64,000 nt of DNA from JAXGXJ01 sp040772905 (GCA_040772905.1 JAXGXJ010000005.1:124001-188000), one strand, 5' to 3'; shown: positions 1 to 7,793, numbered from the stretch's first letter. Translations and numbers: made by a program. The notes: generated from the sequence alone by a model not told the origin.

Positions 1-746
1 GCGACCCAGTGCGCGTGCAGCCTGCTCCATAGAGCCGAGTGACTTCCCAGCCGCCCGGCCTGCCGCGGATGTACCAGCGGCAGCAACTTCAGGGCGTGGC
101 CGGCAATCTCCATGTCACGGGGCCGACCGTAAGTCTCCGGCGTCTCGCCGTACAAGCCGAGTGCTGGCTGAGACCCGTAATACTGGGCAAACCACTTGAG
201 GGGCTGGTCTCCGAGTGTGACCAGTACATCCGGCGAAGCGGACAGAATCTCGCCCTCAATCTCAAGTCGCCTCGCCGCCGAAGCCAGGATGGAGGGGACC
301 GAGGGAAAGTCGTAGGCAGGAAGGCCGAGTGCCTCCCGCCGTGGGTCGTATTCCCGCTCGATGGCCGCCCGCTGACGGGGGTTGCAGCGACTCTCCGGGA
401 GAAGGTCGCAAAGCCAAGCATCGCTGCGGGTGACGCCGAGCGGTTCAAGGAACAGCGAATCCAGGGTCACCCCAGACGGGCCGTTCAGCGTCTTACTCGC
501 GGGTATCAAGCGTCCCGCTCCGGGCGGCATTGGTATCTGCTTGATGAGCGCGTCGCCATCGTCACCGCGCCAGAAGATCTCGGGCTCAGAGGCAACCGCG
601 AGAGCGTTGATGATCGTCTTGCCGTCCTCAGAAACCCAACGAGCATGCACAGCACTTGCATACACGCCGAGGACGAAGATGCGCTTGGGATTAATGTCGG
701 CCTGTCGGACCGGCACAATCGGCATGCCGAATGGGTAGGTGTACAC
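1..746 (-). CDS. uracil-DNA-glycosylase-like protein, 3' end cut by window edge
   Basis: The minus-strand frame is open from a GTG at 746 to the window edge (about 248 codons), with a ribosome binding site GGAGAGG six bases upstream of the GTG. Amino-acid composition is protein-like throughout. Near residues 185-190 it reads VTLGDQPLKWF, and near the visible end LLPLVHPRQAGRLGSHSALW, with HP followed by a tryptophan and a histidine. This resembles the C-terminal DNA-intercalating motif of the uracil-DNA glycosylase superfamily (HPS-type loop). An early segment RIFVLGVYASAVHARW could be the motif A region. It lies 26 bases downstream of the 773-1132 gene in the same direction, so co-transcription is likely. 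The family call is by eye and uncertain; that the frame is coding is much surer. Confidence 0.6.
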   Translation of the reverse strand, partial: MYTYPFGMPIVPVRQADINPKRIFVLGVYASAVHARWVSEDGKTIINALAVASEPEIFWRGDDGDALIKQIPMPPGAGRLIPASKTLNGPSGVTLDSLFLEPLGVTRSDAWLCDLLPESRCNPRQRAAIEREYDPRREALGLPAYDFPSVPSILASAARRLEIEGEILSASPDVLVTLGDQPLKWFAQYYGSQPALGLYGETPETYGRPRDMEIAGHALKLLPLVHPRQAGRLGSHSALWSRLHAHWV

Positions 747-772
747 GTGTGACCTCTCCGTCCGTCGAGTAT

Positions 773-1132
773 CTAGGCGTTTCTCGACAGCCATGCTTGA
801 GGATCCTCGGGCCCCAGAATGGTCACGCCGAAGTGCTCTCTGAGCCACGCGCTGGTCATGGGGTAGATGAGCATCAGTCGTACCGGACTGTGTGACAAGG
901 AGCGAGCCAAGATGAACGCCCCGTTACGTTCTATCGTCTCCAGCTCATATACCTTGTCGCGGACACCCTCGGGGTAGTTGGCCTGGTAGAAGGCCAGTGA
1001 GAACTTGCGTCCACCTTTCGGTGCGATCTCTTCGACCCGTGCCGGCGAATAGGACCGCATCTCCGTCCCGAATTCTTCCCCAAGCAGTTCCATTGCGTAC
1101 CAGTGTCCGGGTTCTAGCGATAGTCTGTCCAT
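773..1132 (-). CDS. hypothetical protein, 119 aa
   Basis: I do not recognise this protein. It is 119 residues, starts with ATG, has no signal peptide or membrane segment, and has a mixed alpha/beta composition (for example MLIYPMTSAWLREHFGVTIL near the end). It sits between the 231-aa hypothetical gene upstream and the glycosylase-like gene downstream, all on the minus strand with short gaps. It is therefore probably part of the same accessory operon. Codon use and GC are like the neighbours. No function is proposed. Confidence 0.65.
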   Translation of the reverse strand: MDRLSLEPGHWYAMELLGEEFGTEMRSYSPARVEEIAPKGGRKFSLAFYQANYPEGVRDKVYELETIERNGAFILARSLSHSPVRLMLIYPMTSAWLREHFGVTILGPEDPQAWLSRNA

Positions 1133-1181
1133 GGTTCCGCCTGCCGTCGATGCGTGTCAGCAGACCCCGAGCGCTTGCATC

Positions 1182-1826
1182 TCAGTCTGCATCTCGGTCT
1201 TCCTCGCGGCGTTCCGCAGGACGCGCTTGTTGGTTCGCTTCATCCCGTCTTCCAACGTGGAGATCAACGTCCACGACGTGTTCTTCAGAAAACCGGAATG
1301 CCTTTGGGACGAGAGATTGATCCCGTTCGAGCACGGCTTCAACCAGGGTCGCGAGGTCGTTCCGACGCTCCTTCGGAAGTGCAGCGAGCCGTTTATCCTC
1401 GTCCATCTGATGACGAATCCGCTTGCGAGTCTCCCGGGCATGCAGGCCTTGTTCCAAGTTGTCGTAAGCCTTCGTTAGCGACTCAACTGCAGGCGGAAGG
1501 TACTTTAGACACAACCAGACGATCGAGATCAGCGGCACGTTTTGGAGGATTTCAGGGATGACAAGCTCGACCGACCCGGGGCGGACCCGTTCAACGCGAA
1601 GATACTCAGTCGGTCGCATTGCGTAGGATCGGAAGCCGCTGGGTTGCAGCCGCCCGTAGATGTGGTCAATGAGCTGAAGGTACGCAGCCATGTCGCGAAG
1701 CGGAAGATCGCAGCAGTCGGTGCGAACTATCAGTTCAAGGCGGTCACCTTCCCGTGCCCCCGGGACAAGCAACGACTGGAGTTCCCTCAGAGCGATGACT
1801 GGCATTCGCACCACAAGGTCGCGCAT
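1182..1826 (-). CDS. hypothetical protein with one possible membrane segment, 214 aa
   Basis: The frame extends back to 1877, but the ATG at 1826 is preceded by AGGGGAG four bases away and is the preferred start (MRDLVVRMPV). The N-terminal half looks like a compact alpha/beta domain with LELIVRTDCCDLPLRDMAAY. Around residues 105-125 there is a hydrophobic stretch (ILQNVPLISIVWLCLKYL) that could be a membrane helix or a buried helix. The C-terminal third is highly charged and helical. I do not recognise a family. The gene lies in a minus-strand run with the ART-like gene upstream and the 119-aa gene downstream, so a shared role is likely but unproven. Confidence 0.65.
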   Translation of the reverse strand: MRDLVVRMPVIALRELQSLLVPGAREGDRLELIVRTDCCDLPLRDMAAYLQLIDHIYGRLQPSGFRSYAMRPTEYLRVERVRPGSVELVIPEILQNVPLISIVWLCLKYLPPAVESLTKAYDNLEQGLHARETRKRIRHQMDEDKRLAALPKERRNDLATLVEAVLERDQSLVPKAFRFSEEHVVDVDLHVGRRDEANQQARPAERREEDRDAD

Positions 1827-1902
1827 GAATCTCCCCTTCGTCGAGCTAACGTGTGAGCGCAACAGTGGCGCGCCCACCCCCTGCAGTTCACTCTAGCGCT
1901 TA

Positions 1903-2613
1903 TCAGACCCGCTGTTGCGGTACCAGTTCATACAGCAGATACTCCGGAGACAGGGAATCCCAGCGAGTCACGGATATCAGCAGAAGCCTCATGCACTCCG
2001 GCGAACTTCCGGACTTCAGCCGGAAGTTCGTCTGCTGGAGCATCACGTCAAGCCTATCCGGAAACTCGGCCTTCATCCGGCGAACGTGCTCGAAGCTGTT
2101 GGTCGGGTCGCTGCCGTCTTCCGCCTGGAGAGAGCCGGTTGGCACCCCCGCCAACTCCACCAGGAGCGGGGCCGGAGACACATCAAGGAGCTGGAACAAC
2201 CTACGGTGTCGTCTGTACAGACTGTCCGTGACAGCTGGGACGCCCTTGTCGACTAGTACCTGAAGAAGATCCAATGTGTAGGTGAGCAATTCTGAACCGT
2301 AGCGCTTGTTCACGGCATATCGCACTGCGGTCCCGGGAGACGGCGACACGTACGTTTGCCCATGCTGGAAGTTCCGTGAGCCAGCCCGCTGCTGAATCAT
2401 TAACTCAAAAGAGTGGCGCCTACGCTTGTATATGGCATGGTCCGCCGCGTGCTCATCGAGCAAGGGCTGAATATCTCGGGCGAGATCCAACACTCCCAGC
2501 TCCTCGAGAGGATCCTTCGCTCCCAGACCGAGCCGGCGGATATCCTCAAGGAACAAGGTCGAAGTGCCGTGATACAGCGGCAAGTCGAACACTTCGCCAG
2601 CGGTCTGGGCCAT
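1903..2613 (-). CDS. ADP-ribosyltransferase-fold protein (putative)
   Basis: The frame opens at 2700, overlapping the upstream gene. The ATG at 2613 (MAQTAGEVFDLPLYHGTS) follows an AAGGGGG stretch and gives a protein that starts just before the first motif; this start is preferred (236 aa). Two motifs suggest the ADP-ribosyltransferase superfamily: LYHGTS near residue 12-17, typical of the NAD-binding histidine strand, and about 75 residues later TYVSPSPGTAVRYA, resembling the Tyr/Ser strand with an A..YA helix. A C-terminal acidic catalytic residue cannot be assigned by eye; PEYLLYELVP near the end is a candidate. In this family such enzymes modify proteins, DNA or RNA, often as toxins. It lies next to HEPN genes. 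Family call moderate, substrate unknown. Confidence 0.55.
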   Translation of the reverse strand: MAQTAGEVFDLPLYHGTSTLFLEDIRRLGLGAKDPLEELGVLDLARDIQPLLDEHAADHAIYKRRRHSFELMIQQRAGSRNFQHGQTYVSPSPGTAVRYAVNKRYGSELLTYTLDLLQVLVDKGVPAVTDSLYRRHRRLFQLLDVSPAPLLVELAGVPTGSLQAEDGSDPTNSFEHVRRMKAEFPDRLDVMLQQTNFRLKSGSSPECMRLLLISVTRWDSLSPEYLLYELVPQQRV

Positions 2614-2692
2614 CGAGATAGATCCCCCTTCGCCGGTGTGCCTTGCGTGTTTCGGCTTCAATGTGGGCGCAGCGCGCCAAGTGGAAGCCGGG

Positions 2693-3277
2693 TTAGGCAC
2701 CTACTTGTTTGATCCAGTCCCGTATGTTCACACCGAGGCGCTCGATGTCGGGCTTCGACAAGGTGCCGCTGTGCATGATCACGTTTCGCGATCTCTCCAC
2801 GACGTCAAACAGGCTTTGAACCCACTCGATGGACGGAATGTAGGGTTCAAAGAGCGTGTCGTTCTTGCGAATGATGCTCACTAGATCGCCGAATTCCGTG
2901 TAGTTCAGCGGGTCGTCGCCACGCGGAGTATGCCAACGGTTCTTCTGCTCATCGTCCCGGCGACCCTCTGCGCGCTTGCGCACATGCTCACTGGTGCCTT
3001 GCGTCCACCAGTTTTCACCGAACTCCGCAATGAGCGCATCCTTCACCAAGTCCCGGGCGGAGTTCTCGAAAGCCGCCACGGCCGTGTATACGGCCGCCAT
3101 CTGTTTCGCCTCTGCCACCAAGTCGTCGTCAAGAAGCTCGATGGACAACGTCGCCGCGATATCGGCGTCGAAGAATCCCTGAACGCACGGTCTGGGACGG
3201 CCGGCGCGATCAAGGGACTCTTCAGACAGAAGCCCCTTGAAGACGAACTCGTAGATGTCGCCCAATCGGCCGCTCAC
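2693..3277 (-). CDS. Swt1-like HEPN domain protein (putative RNase)
   Basis: A 194-aa protein matching by eye the Swt1-type HEPN family: FENSARDLVKDALIAEFG, then an ENWW segment, an RWHTPR element, PLNYTEFGDLVSIIRKN, and the HEPN signature RNVIMH (R-X4-H) near residue 165, followed by DIERLGVNIRDWIKQVG. In HEPN ribonucleases the Arg and His of this motif form the active site at a dimer interface. The start ATG overlaps the stop of the DUF5343 gene by four bases (3274-3277), so the two are translationally coupled. HEPN proteins commonly act in phage defence, toxin-antitoxin and RNA surveillance systems. The target here is unknown. Confidence 0.8.
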   Translation of the reverse strand: MSGRLGDIYEFVFKGLLSEESLDRAGRPRPCVQGFFDADIAATLSIELLDDDLVAEAKQMAAVYTAVAAFENSARDLVKDALIAEFGENWWTQGTSEHVRKRAEGRRDDEQKNRWHTPRGDDPLNYTEFGDLVSIIRKNDTLFEPYIPSIEWVQSLFDVVERSRNVIMHSGTLSKPDIERLGVNIRDWIKQVGA

Positions 3278-3894
3278 CTAAGATGGGTTCGCAGGCTTGC
3301 GAATATCGCATCGTAAACTGCTGGGTCACGAGACTCAGGCAGGACAATCTGGATATTGTAGACCAGGCCATCAAGCACCAGTTCTGGTGGTGCTGTTGGC
3401 TCAATCGTTACGCTTCCCGATCCGGTCCTGACCTCCGGGACTGGCGTCTGATGAGTCTTCGGGGCCGAGGATTTGAAGTCAGCGTGTTTTGCCAGAGCCA
3501 GGAAAGTCATCGCCATCTTGTCCACAACCGAATCCGATAGCTTGCCTTCGCCCAGAGTCTTGAGCTTATTCATCACATCCTGTTTGGTCATGGTATGCGC
3601 GCTCTTGTTCACTCTGAACAAGTCTGCATAGGCTTCACGCACTCCGTCCGCCAGTACTCGGGCGGACTGAGACTGATCGAGGTACTCGAAGTAGCGTTTC
3701 GTGGGCCGACCAGCGTCATCCAGGAAGCCCAGGGACTTGAGTACGTTGATGATGAGTCGGTCGTTGCTGCTGGTGAACCCGAGATCCTCAAGGTACTTCT
3801 GCGTGAACTTGTCTGGAGCCTGTGCGTTGCGCATGGCTGCCAGGATGCCGTCGAGGTTCTTCTGGGTGGTCAAGTACGCTGTTGGCAGTGCCAT
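3274..3894 (-). CDS. DUF5343 domain protein
   Basis: The frame opens at 3942, but the ATG at 3894 has AGGGGGG five bases upstream and gives MALPTAYLTTQKNLDGIL, the usual beginning of this family (206 aa). The first ~120 residues carry the DUF5343 pattern: FTQKYLEDLGFTSSNDRLII, SLGFLDDAGRPTKRYFEYLD and YADLFRVNKSAHTMTKQDV. They look like a winged-helix-like domain. A linker and a C-terminal segment (LVYNIQIVLPESRDPAVYDA) follow. The overlap with the HEPN gene makes this a two-gene module; DUF5343 could be the regulatory or specificity partner of the HEPN nuclease. That role is inference from position only. Confidence 0.8.
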   Translation of the reverse strand: MALPTAYLTTQKNLDGILAAMRNAQAPDKFTQKYLEDLGFTSSNDRLIINVLKSLGFLDDAGRPTKRYFEYLDQSQSARVLADGVREAYADLFRVNKSAHTMTKQDVMNKLKTLGEGKLSDSVVDKMAMTFLALAKHADFKSSAPKTHQTPVPEVRTGSGSVTIEPTAPPELVLDGLVYNIQIVLPESRDPAVYDAIFASLRTHLR

Positions 3895-4179
3895 TCGATC
3901 CCCCCTATCGACACGAACGCTCGTGGTCAAGGGACCCTCCATTGAGCCCCCCAGAAGTGTATCTCACCCATCTGATATCACTGGCTAGTACACAGTGTGT
4001 GGCAAGCACCCCAGAATGGAGCACAGTCGTTGGGCTCTGGCCGGACAGTGGAACGACAGGCGATGGAGACGGTTCTCCTCCGTGAACTTGCGGCCGAGCT
4101 GTATCGCGCAAACAAGAGGGACTCGTCCGTCCAACGTTGGGCACATAACCCTCGCCTCATCACTGTAGCGTCTGCCAGC
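3895..4179. other. intergenic gap between the CBS-HEPN gene and the DUF5343 gene
   Basis: This 285-base gap separates the CBS-HEPN gene from the DUF5343-HEPN operon. A short plus-strand open frame (3997-4212) contains a protein-like stretch, but it has no ribosome binding site and no recognisable family. I see no clear promoter or terminator. Confidence 0.4.
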
Positions 4180-5220
4180 TCACGTCGCGCCCATTGTCTG
4201 AAGCTTCTGTAGGAAGTGCGAGAAGTCGCGCAACGTTTCCAAGTCCTCATCTGGTATGCCGTCTGGATCGAAGTGCATGACGTCATTCCGAATCTCCCGG
4301 ACCCTGTCCAACTGCGTGATGACAATTTTGCGATCGATTGCGAGGCCGAGTTTGGCCCACCTTTCAGAGTTCTGGAGCAAGCGGATGTACTCACCGAATG
4401 TCAGATCCGCGACGCTCTCGACGATACGGTCTGGATCGTCTGGGTCGCGTGCTGCTTGAAGCTCCGCTGTTCCGAACCGCTCACCGATAAGCCGCCTGAC
4501 ATGGTTCTCGATCTCTCCGAGAAGCAGGAAGGGTTCGGTCAGTTGACGGAACTGTAGACTCAGATCGCTAGACGTCACAATCCCACTAATTACCCGATCG
4601 GCGCCTCGCACAAGTACATGGTCGTGCTCGGCGATGACGTTGATGACATCGAACAGTGAGGCAGTCGCGTACACTTCGACGTGCGAGTCCATGAAGTCCC
4701 GCACGGGCCCAATCGGCTTCGCCAGCGCCAGCCGCGTTCCTATTCCTGAGAGAGTGATCATGCCCTTCACATCACGCTCATTGGTCATGACTGGCAACTG
4801 CGAGAAGTCATTCGTCAGCATCTTGGTCAGAGCCGTCTCTAGCAAATCGTCAGGCTTCACAGATTCCGGCGTATGATTAGCGGCCTGCAGCTTGGAGACG
4901 CGGTATGTCGGATCTTGGTAGGTGTCATGTAACGAGGGGCCTTCCTCCGGAGCTCCCTCCTCCTGCGGCGGCTCCGGTTCGCTTGCATGGCTGGCGAGCT
5001 TGAATACAATGGGTGAATCGATGTATGCGGATTCGAAGTCAGGCTCGGTGACCAACCCATATGTGGTCAGGCCCTTGCGCAACGCATAGACGATCCAGTA
5101 GCCTCTACGCTTGGCATCAATCCACGAGAGGAACTCACGGATCGTGGGCGCCGGAGATGGCTCTCCCTTGCGCAGGTCGATAGCAATCTGCTCAAGACGC
5201 TCATGGAAATCCTCGTGCAT
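4180..5220 (-). CDS. CBS-pair protein with C-terminal HEPN-like domain
   Basis: A 346-aa soluble protein. Residues ~1-100 form an uncharacterised helical domain (EQIAIDLRKGEPSPAPTIRE, FLSWIDAKRRGYWIVYALRK). An acidic linker follows (EPEPPQEEGAPEEGPS). Residues ~105-225 form two CBS repeats, recognisable from LLETALTKMLTNDFSQLPVM, RDVKGMITLSGIGTRLA and VLVRGADRVISGIVTSSDL. The C-terminal ~110 residues end in EIRNDVMHFDPDGI, with an R-X4-H HEPN motif in a helical context. CBS pairs usually bind adenosine nucleotides or SAM, so this architecture suggests a nucleotide-gated HEPN ribonuclease or binding protein. It has its own gap on both sides (236 bases downstream) and may be a separate transcription unit from the DUF5343-HEPN pair. 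Confidence 0.75.
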   Translation of the reverse strand: MHEDFHERLEQIAIDLRKGEPSPAPTIREFLSWIDAKRRGYWIVYALRKGLTTYGLVTEPDFESAYIDSPIVFKLASHASEPEPPQEEGAPEEGPSLHDTYQDPTYRVSKLQAANHTPESVKPDDLLETALTKMLTNDFSQLPVMTNERDVKGMITLSGIGTRLALAKPIGPVRDFMDSHVEVYATASLFDVINVIAEHDHVLVRGADRVISGIVTSSDLSLQFRQLTEPFLLLGEIENHVRRLIGERFGTAELQAARDPDDPDRIVESVADLTFGEYIRLLQNSERWAKLGLAIDRKIVITQLDRVREIRNDVMHFDPDGIPDEDLETLRDFSHFLQKLQTMGAT

Positions 5221-5599
5221 GACACCCCCTCGTGTCCGTCTAACGTCTCAGCGCTTCGGCCTAGCGCTTTGTCCATGGTATCGGACAATGCGGCCAGTCA
5301 GCTGCACGGGCTAGTTAGACGGCGCCCGAGAAGGTTACGGGCTCGACCCAGAGCAGATAAGCCTCCCACACTCCCCAGCAGAGCCAACGCAATCTTCGGC
5401 GACGGTCGATTCACGGCGCGATTGCATACCCCTCTCGCAGGCCGTCAGGGTCCGTGGGCTAGTCCGGTCCAAGGGTTAGGTGACAATGGACGCAGACGCG
5501 GATGGGCGGACGCGCACAGCGCGCATCGGCACGTGGGCACGTGGGCAGCGTGTGGGCAAGACCTGGAAGAGAGCGTTTGGAAGATTGCTTCCCAAAAGT
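5221..5599. other. intergenic region without a recognisable gene
   Basis: About 380 bases between the CBS-HEPN gene and the tRNA terminator. Short open frames exist but none has a ribosome binding site or protein-like composition. A small direct repeat (GGCACGTGGGCACGTGGGCA) occurs near 5528. It presumably holds the promoter of the 5220 gene. I see nothing else in it. Confidence 0.4.
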
Positions 5600-5624
5600 A
5601 AAGCCCCGCTTGTGACGGGGCTTT
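5600..5624 (-). terminator. Rho-independent terminator of the tRNA-fMet gene
   Basis: A hairpin with arms AAAGCCCCG and CGGGGCTTT and a seven-base loop, followed on the minus strand by TACTTTT. It begins four bases after the encoded CCA end of the tRNA. Confidence 0.85.
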
Positions 5625-5627
5625 AGA

Positions 5628-5704
<77 letters not shown>

Positions 5705-5719
5705 CCGCTTGGAGACGGG

Positions 5720-5725
5720 AGTATA
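5720..5725 (-). promoter_or_regulatory. candidate -10 box (TATACT) of the tRNA-fMet gene
   Basis: On the minus strand TATACT lies 15 bases upstream of the tRNA 5' end, the expected distance for a short leader. No good -35 box at normal spacing is evident. Confidence 0.4.
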
Positions 5726-5916
5726 ACACACCTGTGGACGCACAGCGCCAAGATCAGTCCAAAGTCCAACCCACAGCCATCGCACCAGGCGGCCCGGACC
5801 GCTACAATCGACCGGACAGGTAGCGGACTCTCCACACAGTGTCTATTGAGGTATTCCGGTGATCCTGCCGATACATATGTGGAGTCCGCGTTCAGGAAGG
5901 ATCGAATAGGGAGCAG

Positions 5917-7098
5917 ATGATCCGTCGCACGCTGAAATGGTCCGTCTCCGCAGGGCTGGTGACACTGGCCTTTGTCTTGACGGCGGCGGTCCTCATCTTC
6001 GCCGGACCGGCCCACGCTACTCCTCTGGCGGATGCCACCACCAGTACCACCACCCCCCTCGTCCTGCAGGGGGAGGCGCTCGACCGGGTCAACGGCCTCA
6101 TCGGTCAGGCGACCGACGTCCAGTCCCAGATAGATGCGCTCGACGTCGAGCTGGAGAGGCGGACTGAAGCGTACAACGAACTGGCCGTCAAGCTCGACCG
6201 CACCAACTCGCAGCTCACCGAACTCCGACGCCGGCTCACCCAAGCGCAAGCCGATTATGCGCGTCACGTGGAGAAGCTTGAAGAGCGCATCCGCGGTGTC
6301 TACAAGTCCGGCGGCCGGGACACCCTGCTGCCCATGCTCTTCCTGGCCGACGGGCTCGAAGATCTCTATAACCGCATCGTGCTCATCTCGCAGCTGGCTG
6401 AGCAGGACACTCAGCTGGTCGAGGGGCTGCATAAGAGCAAGAGCGAGCTCGACGGTCTCCTGCTGGACATAGAGGCACAAAAACAGGCCCAGCTCAGCCT
6501 ACGCCGCGAACAACAACGCGAGCGAGAGCAGATCCAGACACAACTGCTTGAGCGCAAGGCCATGCTCAGCAGCATCGATACCCAGGTGGCACAGGTCCTG
6601 GCCCACGAGCGGCAGCGACAGGCTCAGGAGGAGGAGCAGGTCCGCCTGGCCATGCTCGCCCTGCTCGGTGGCAGCCATGACTACACGGGGCCGCTGCCTC
6701 GTAACGGCGATATGGTCATCGATCAGCTCATCGAGACGGCGGCGTTCTATCAGGGTGTGCCTTACGTGTGGGCCGGAGACCGGCCCTCCACCGGGTTCGA
6801 CTGCTCCGGCTTCACCCAGTTCATCTTCGCCCAACACGGCGTGCAACTGCCCCATTACTCCGGCTACCAAGCTCAGATGGGTCTGCCTGTCAACCTGCCC
6901 GACCTGCAGGCCGGCGACCTCCTCTGCTTCGGATCGCCCGTACATCACGTAGGCATCTACATCGGTGACGGCCTGTTCATCCACGCTCCCCGTACCGGCG
7001 ACGTGGTGAGGATCCAACCATTGGCCGAGCGCACCAATCTCAGCGAGATCCGCCGCTTTCAGCTTCAGTTCAGAGTCGGAGCGCCGTTAGTCCGCTAA
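5917..7098 (+). CDS. secreted NlpC/P60 peptidoglycan endopeptidase with coiled-coil N-terminus
   Basis: A 393-aa exported protein. Residues 1-35 form a signal peptide (basic start, hydrophobic core LVTLAFVLTAAVLIFAG, cleavage near AHA). Residues ~50-245 are long coiled coils rich in Gln, Glu and Arg. Residues ~270-393 form the NlpC/P60 cysteine peptidase domain with catalytic Cys in FDCSGFTQFIF and catalytic His in HHVGIYIGDGLFIHAP. This architecture is that of cell-wall hydrolases such as RipA/CwlO-type D,L-endopeptidases, whose coiled coil is often controlled by a membrane partner. The start ATG has GGGAG upstream. The next gene encodes a small membrane-anchored coiled-coil protein and begins 9 bases later, so the two are probably one operon. 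Confidence 0.9.
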   Translation: MIRRTLKWSVSAGLVTLAFVLTAAVLIFAGPAHATPLADATTSTTTPLVLQGEALDRVNGLIGQATDVQSQIDALDVELERRTEAYNELAVKLDRTNSQLTELRRRLTQAQADYARHVEKLEERIRGVYKSGGRDTLLPMLFLADGLEDLYNRIVLISQLAEQDTQLVEGLHKSKSELDGLLLDIEAQKQAQLSLRREQQREREQIQTQLLERKAMLSSIDTQVAQVLAHERQRQAQEEEQVRLAMLALLGGSHDYTGPLPRNGDMVIDQLIETAAFYQGVPYVWAGDRPSTGFDCSGFTQFIFAQHGVQLPHYSGYQAQMGLPVNLPDLQAGDLLCFGSPVHHVGIYIGDGLFIHAPRTGDVVRIQPLAERTNLSEIRRFQLQFRVGAPLVR

Positions 7099-7107
7099 GA
7101 TGGGAGC

Positions 7108-7422
7108 ATGAGCAGTACCGTCATCATGATCATCATGATCTGCCTGGGTTGCGCTGCGGCCCTGGGTGGGTTGGCGGTGCTGGCGGTGCGAGGGTTCGGT
7201 ACCGTGAAGACAGCCCAACGCATGGGCAGCGAAGCGCTTCCCCAGATCCGCGACCTCAACCGAAAGGTGGAGGAACTCACTCCCCGGCTGGAGCAGATGG
7301 CGTCCAAACAGAAAGAAGTGGCCGAAAGGTTGGAGAACCTCTCGGCCACAGCTGCGAAGCTGGATTATCTTCGCGACGAACTGGACGCGGCCACCGGCCA
7401 CGTGTCCAGTCTCAAGTCTTAG
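7108..7422 (+). CDS. small membrane-anchored coiled-coil protein, 104 aa
   Basis: Residues ~4-28 are one transmembrane helix (VIMIIMICLGCAAALGGLAV); the rest is a heptad-like coiled coil (LNRKVEELTPRLEQMASKQK, EVAERLENLSATAAKLDYLR). It starts 9 bases after the NlpC/P60 gene with a GGGAG-type binding site, so the two are probably co-expressed. A plausible role is a membrane partner of the coiled-coil hydrolase. That is inference; the protein itself is not recognised. Confidence 0.75.
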   Translation: MSSTVIMIIMICLGCAAALGGLAVLAVRGFGTVKTAQRMGSEALPQIRDLNRKVEELTPRLEQMASKQKEVAERLENLSATAAKLDYLRDELDAATGHVSSLKS

Positions 7423-7429
7423 TCGACAG

Positions 7430-7443
7430 CGCCCCGCGGGGCG
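7430..7443. terminator. short GC palindrome between convergent genes
   Basis: The perfect palindrome CGCCCCGCGGGGCG sits between the convergent 7422 and 7460 gene ends. There is no T-run, so a terminator role is only possible. Confidence 0.35.
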
Positions 7444-7459
7444 TATCGGCATTCAGACC

Positions 7460-7684
7460 TCAGACAGCCACCACCTCGGCGATATCGGGGATCTCCTCGC
7501 GGAGAACGCGCTCCACACCCATGCGCAAGGTCAACTGCGACATGGGACAACTCCCGCAGGCGCCGGTGAGTTTGACTTTGACTATCTTCGTCTCTTCGTC
7601 CACGTCCACCAGCTCGACGTTGCCGCCATCGGCCTGCAGAGCGGGGCGGATGAGGTCTAGAGCCTTTTCAACCTGCTCTTTCAC
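7460..7684 (-). CDS. NifU-like C-terminal domain Fe-S scaffold protein
   Basis: A 74-aa protein starting at a GTG at 7684, which has GGAGG five bases upstream. The frame extends back to 7846, but that part runs through a hairpin and is not protein-like. The sequence VEKALDLIRPALQADGGNVE and the CGSCPMS motif (two Cys spaced C-X2-C) are the hallmarks of the Nfu domain, which carries a 4Fe-4S cluster bridged between two subunits and delivers it to apo-proteins. The length is typical for stand-alone Nfu domains. It could serve the many Fe-S proteins of the hydrogenase and CODH loci nearby. Confidence 0.9.
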   Translation of the reverse strand: MKEQVEKALDLIRPALQADGGNVELVDVDEETKIVKVKLTGACGSCPMSQLTLRMGVERVLREEIPDIAEVVAV

Positions 7685-7765
7685 CTGGTTCCTCCATGTT
7701 GGTCGTGCGGCCCGGCCGCGCTGTGATTTGTTGCTCGCTAGTGTCTCACGTTTCGCCGAAGTGAA

Positions 7766-7793
7766 GCGGCGGCGCCCCGGAGGGCGCCGCCGC
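7766..7793. repeat. perfect 12-bp inverted repeat upstream of the Nfu gene
   Basis: Arms GCGGCGGCGCCC and GGGCGCCGCCGC flank a four-base loop. It lies between the thiolase stop (7856) and the Nfu start (7684), both on the minus strand. It may attenuate or terminate thiolase transcription; there is no T-run. Confidence 0.5.

Noticed and set aside
39..752. Plus-strand open frame of 237 codons at the left edge
   Set aside because: It mirrors the minus-strand glycosylase-like gene, which has a better start and protein-like composition.
3997..4212. Short plus-strand frame in the gap before the CBS-HEPN gene
   Set aside because: It contains a protein-like stretch (ETVLLRELAAELYRANKR) but no binding site and no family, so it is not called as a gene.
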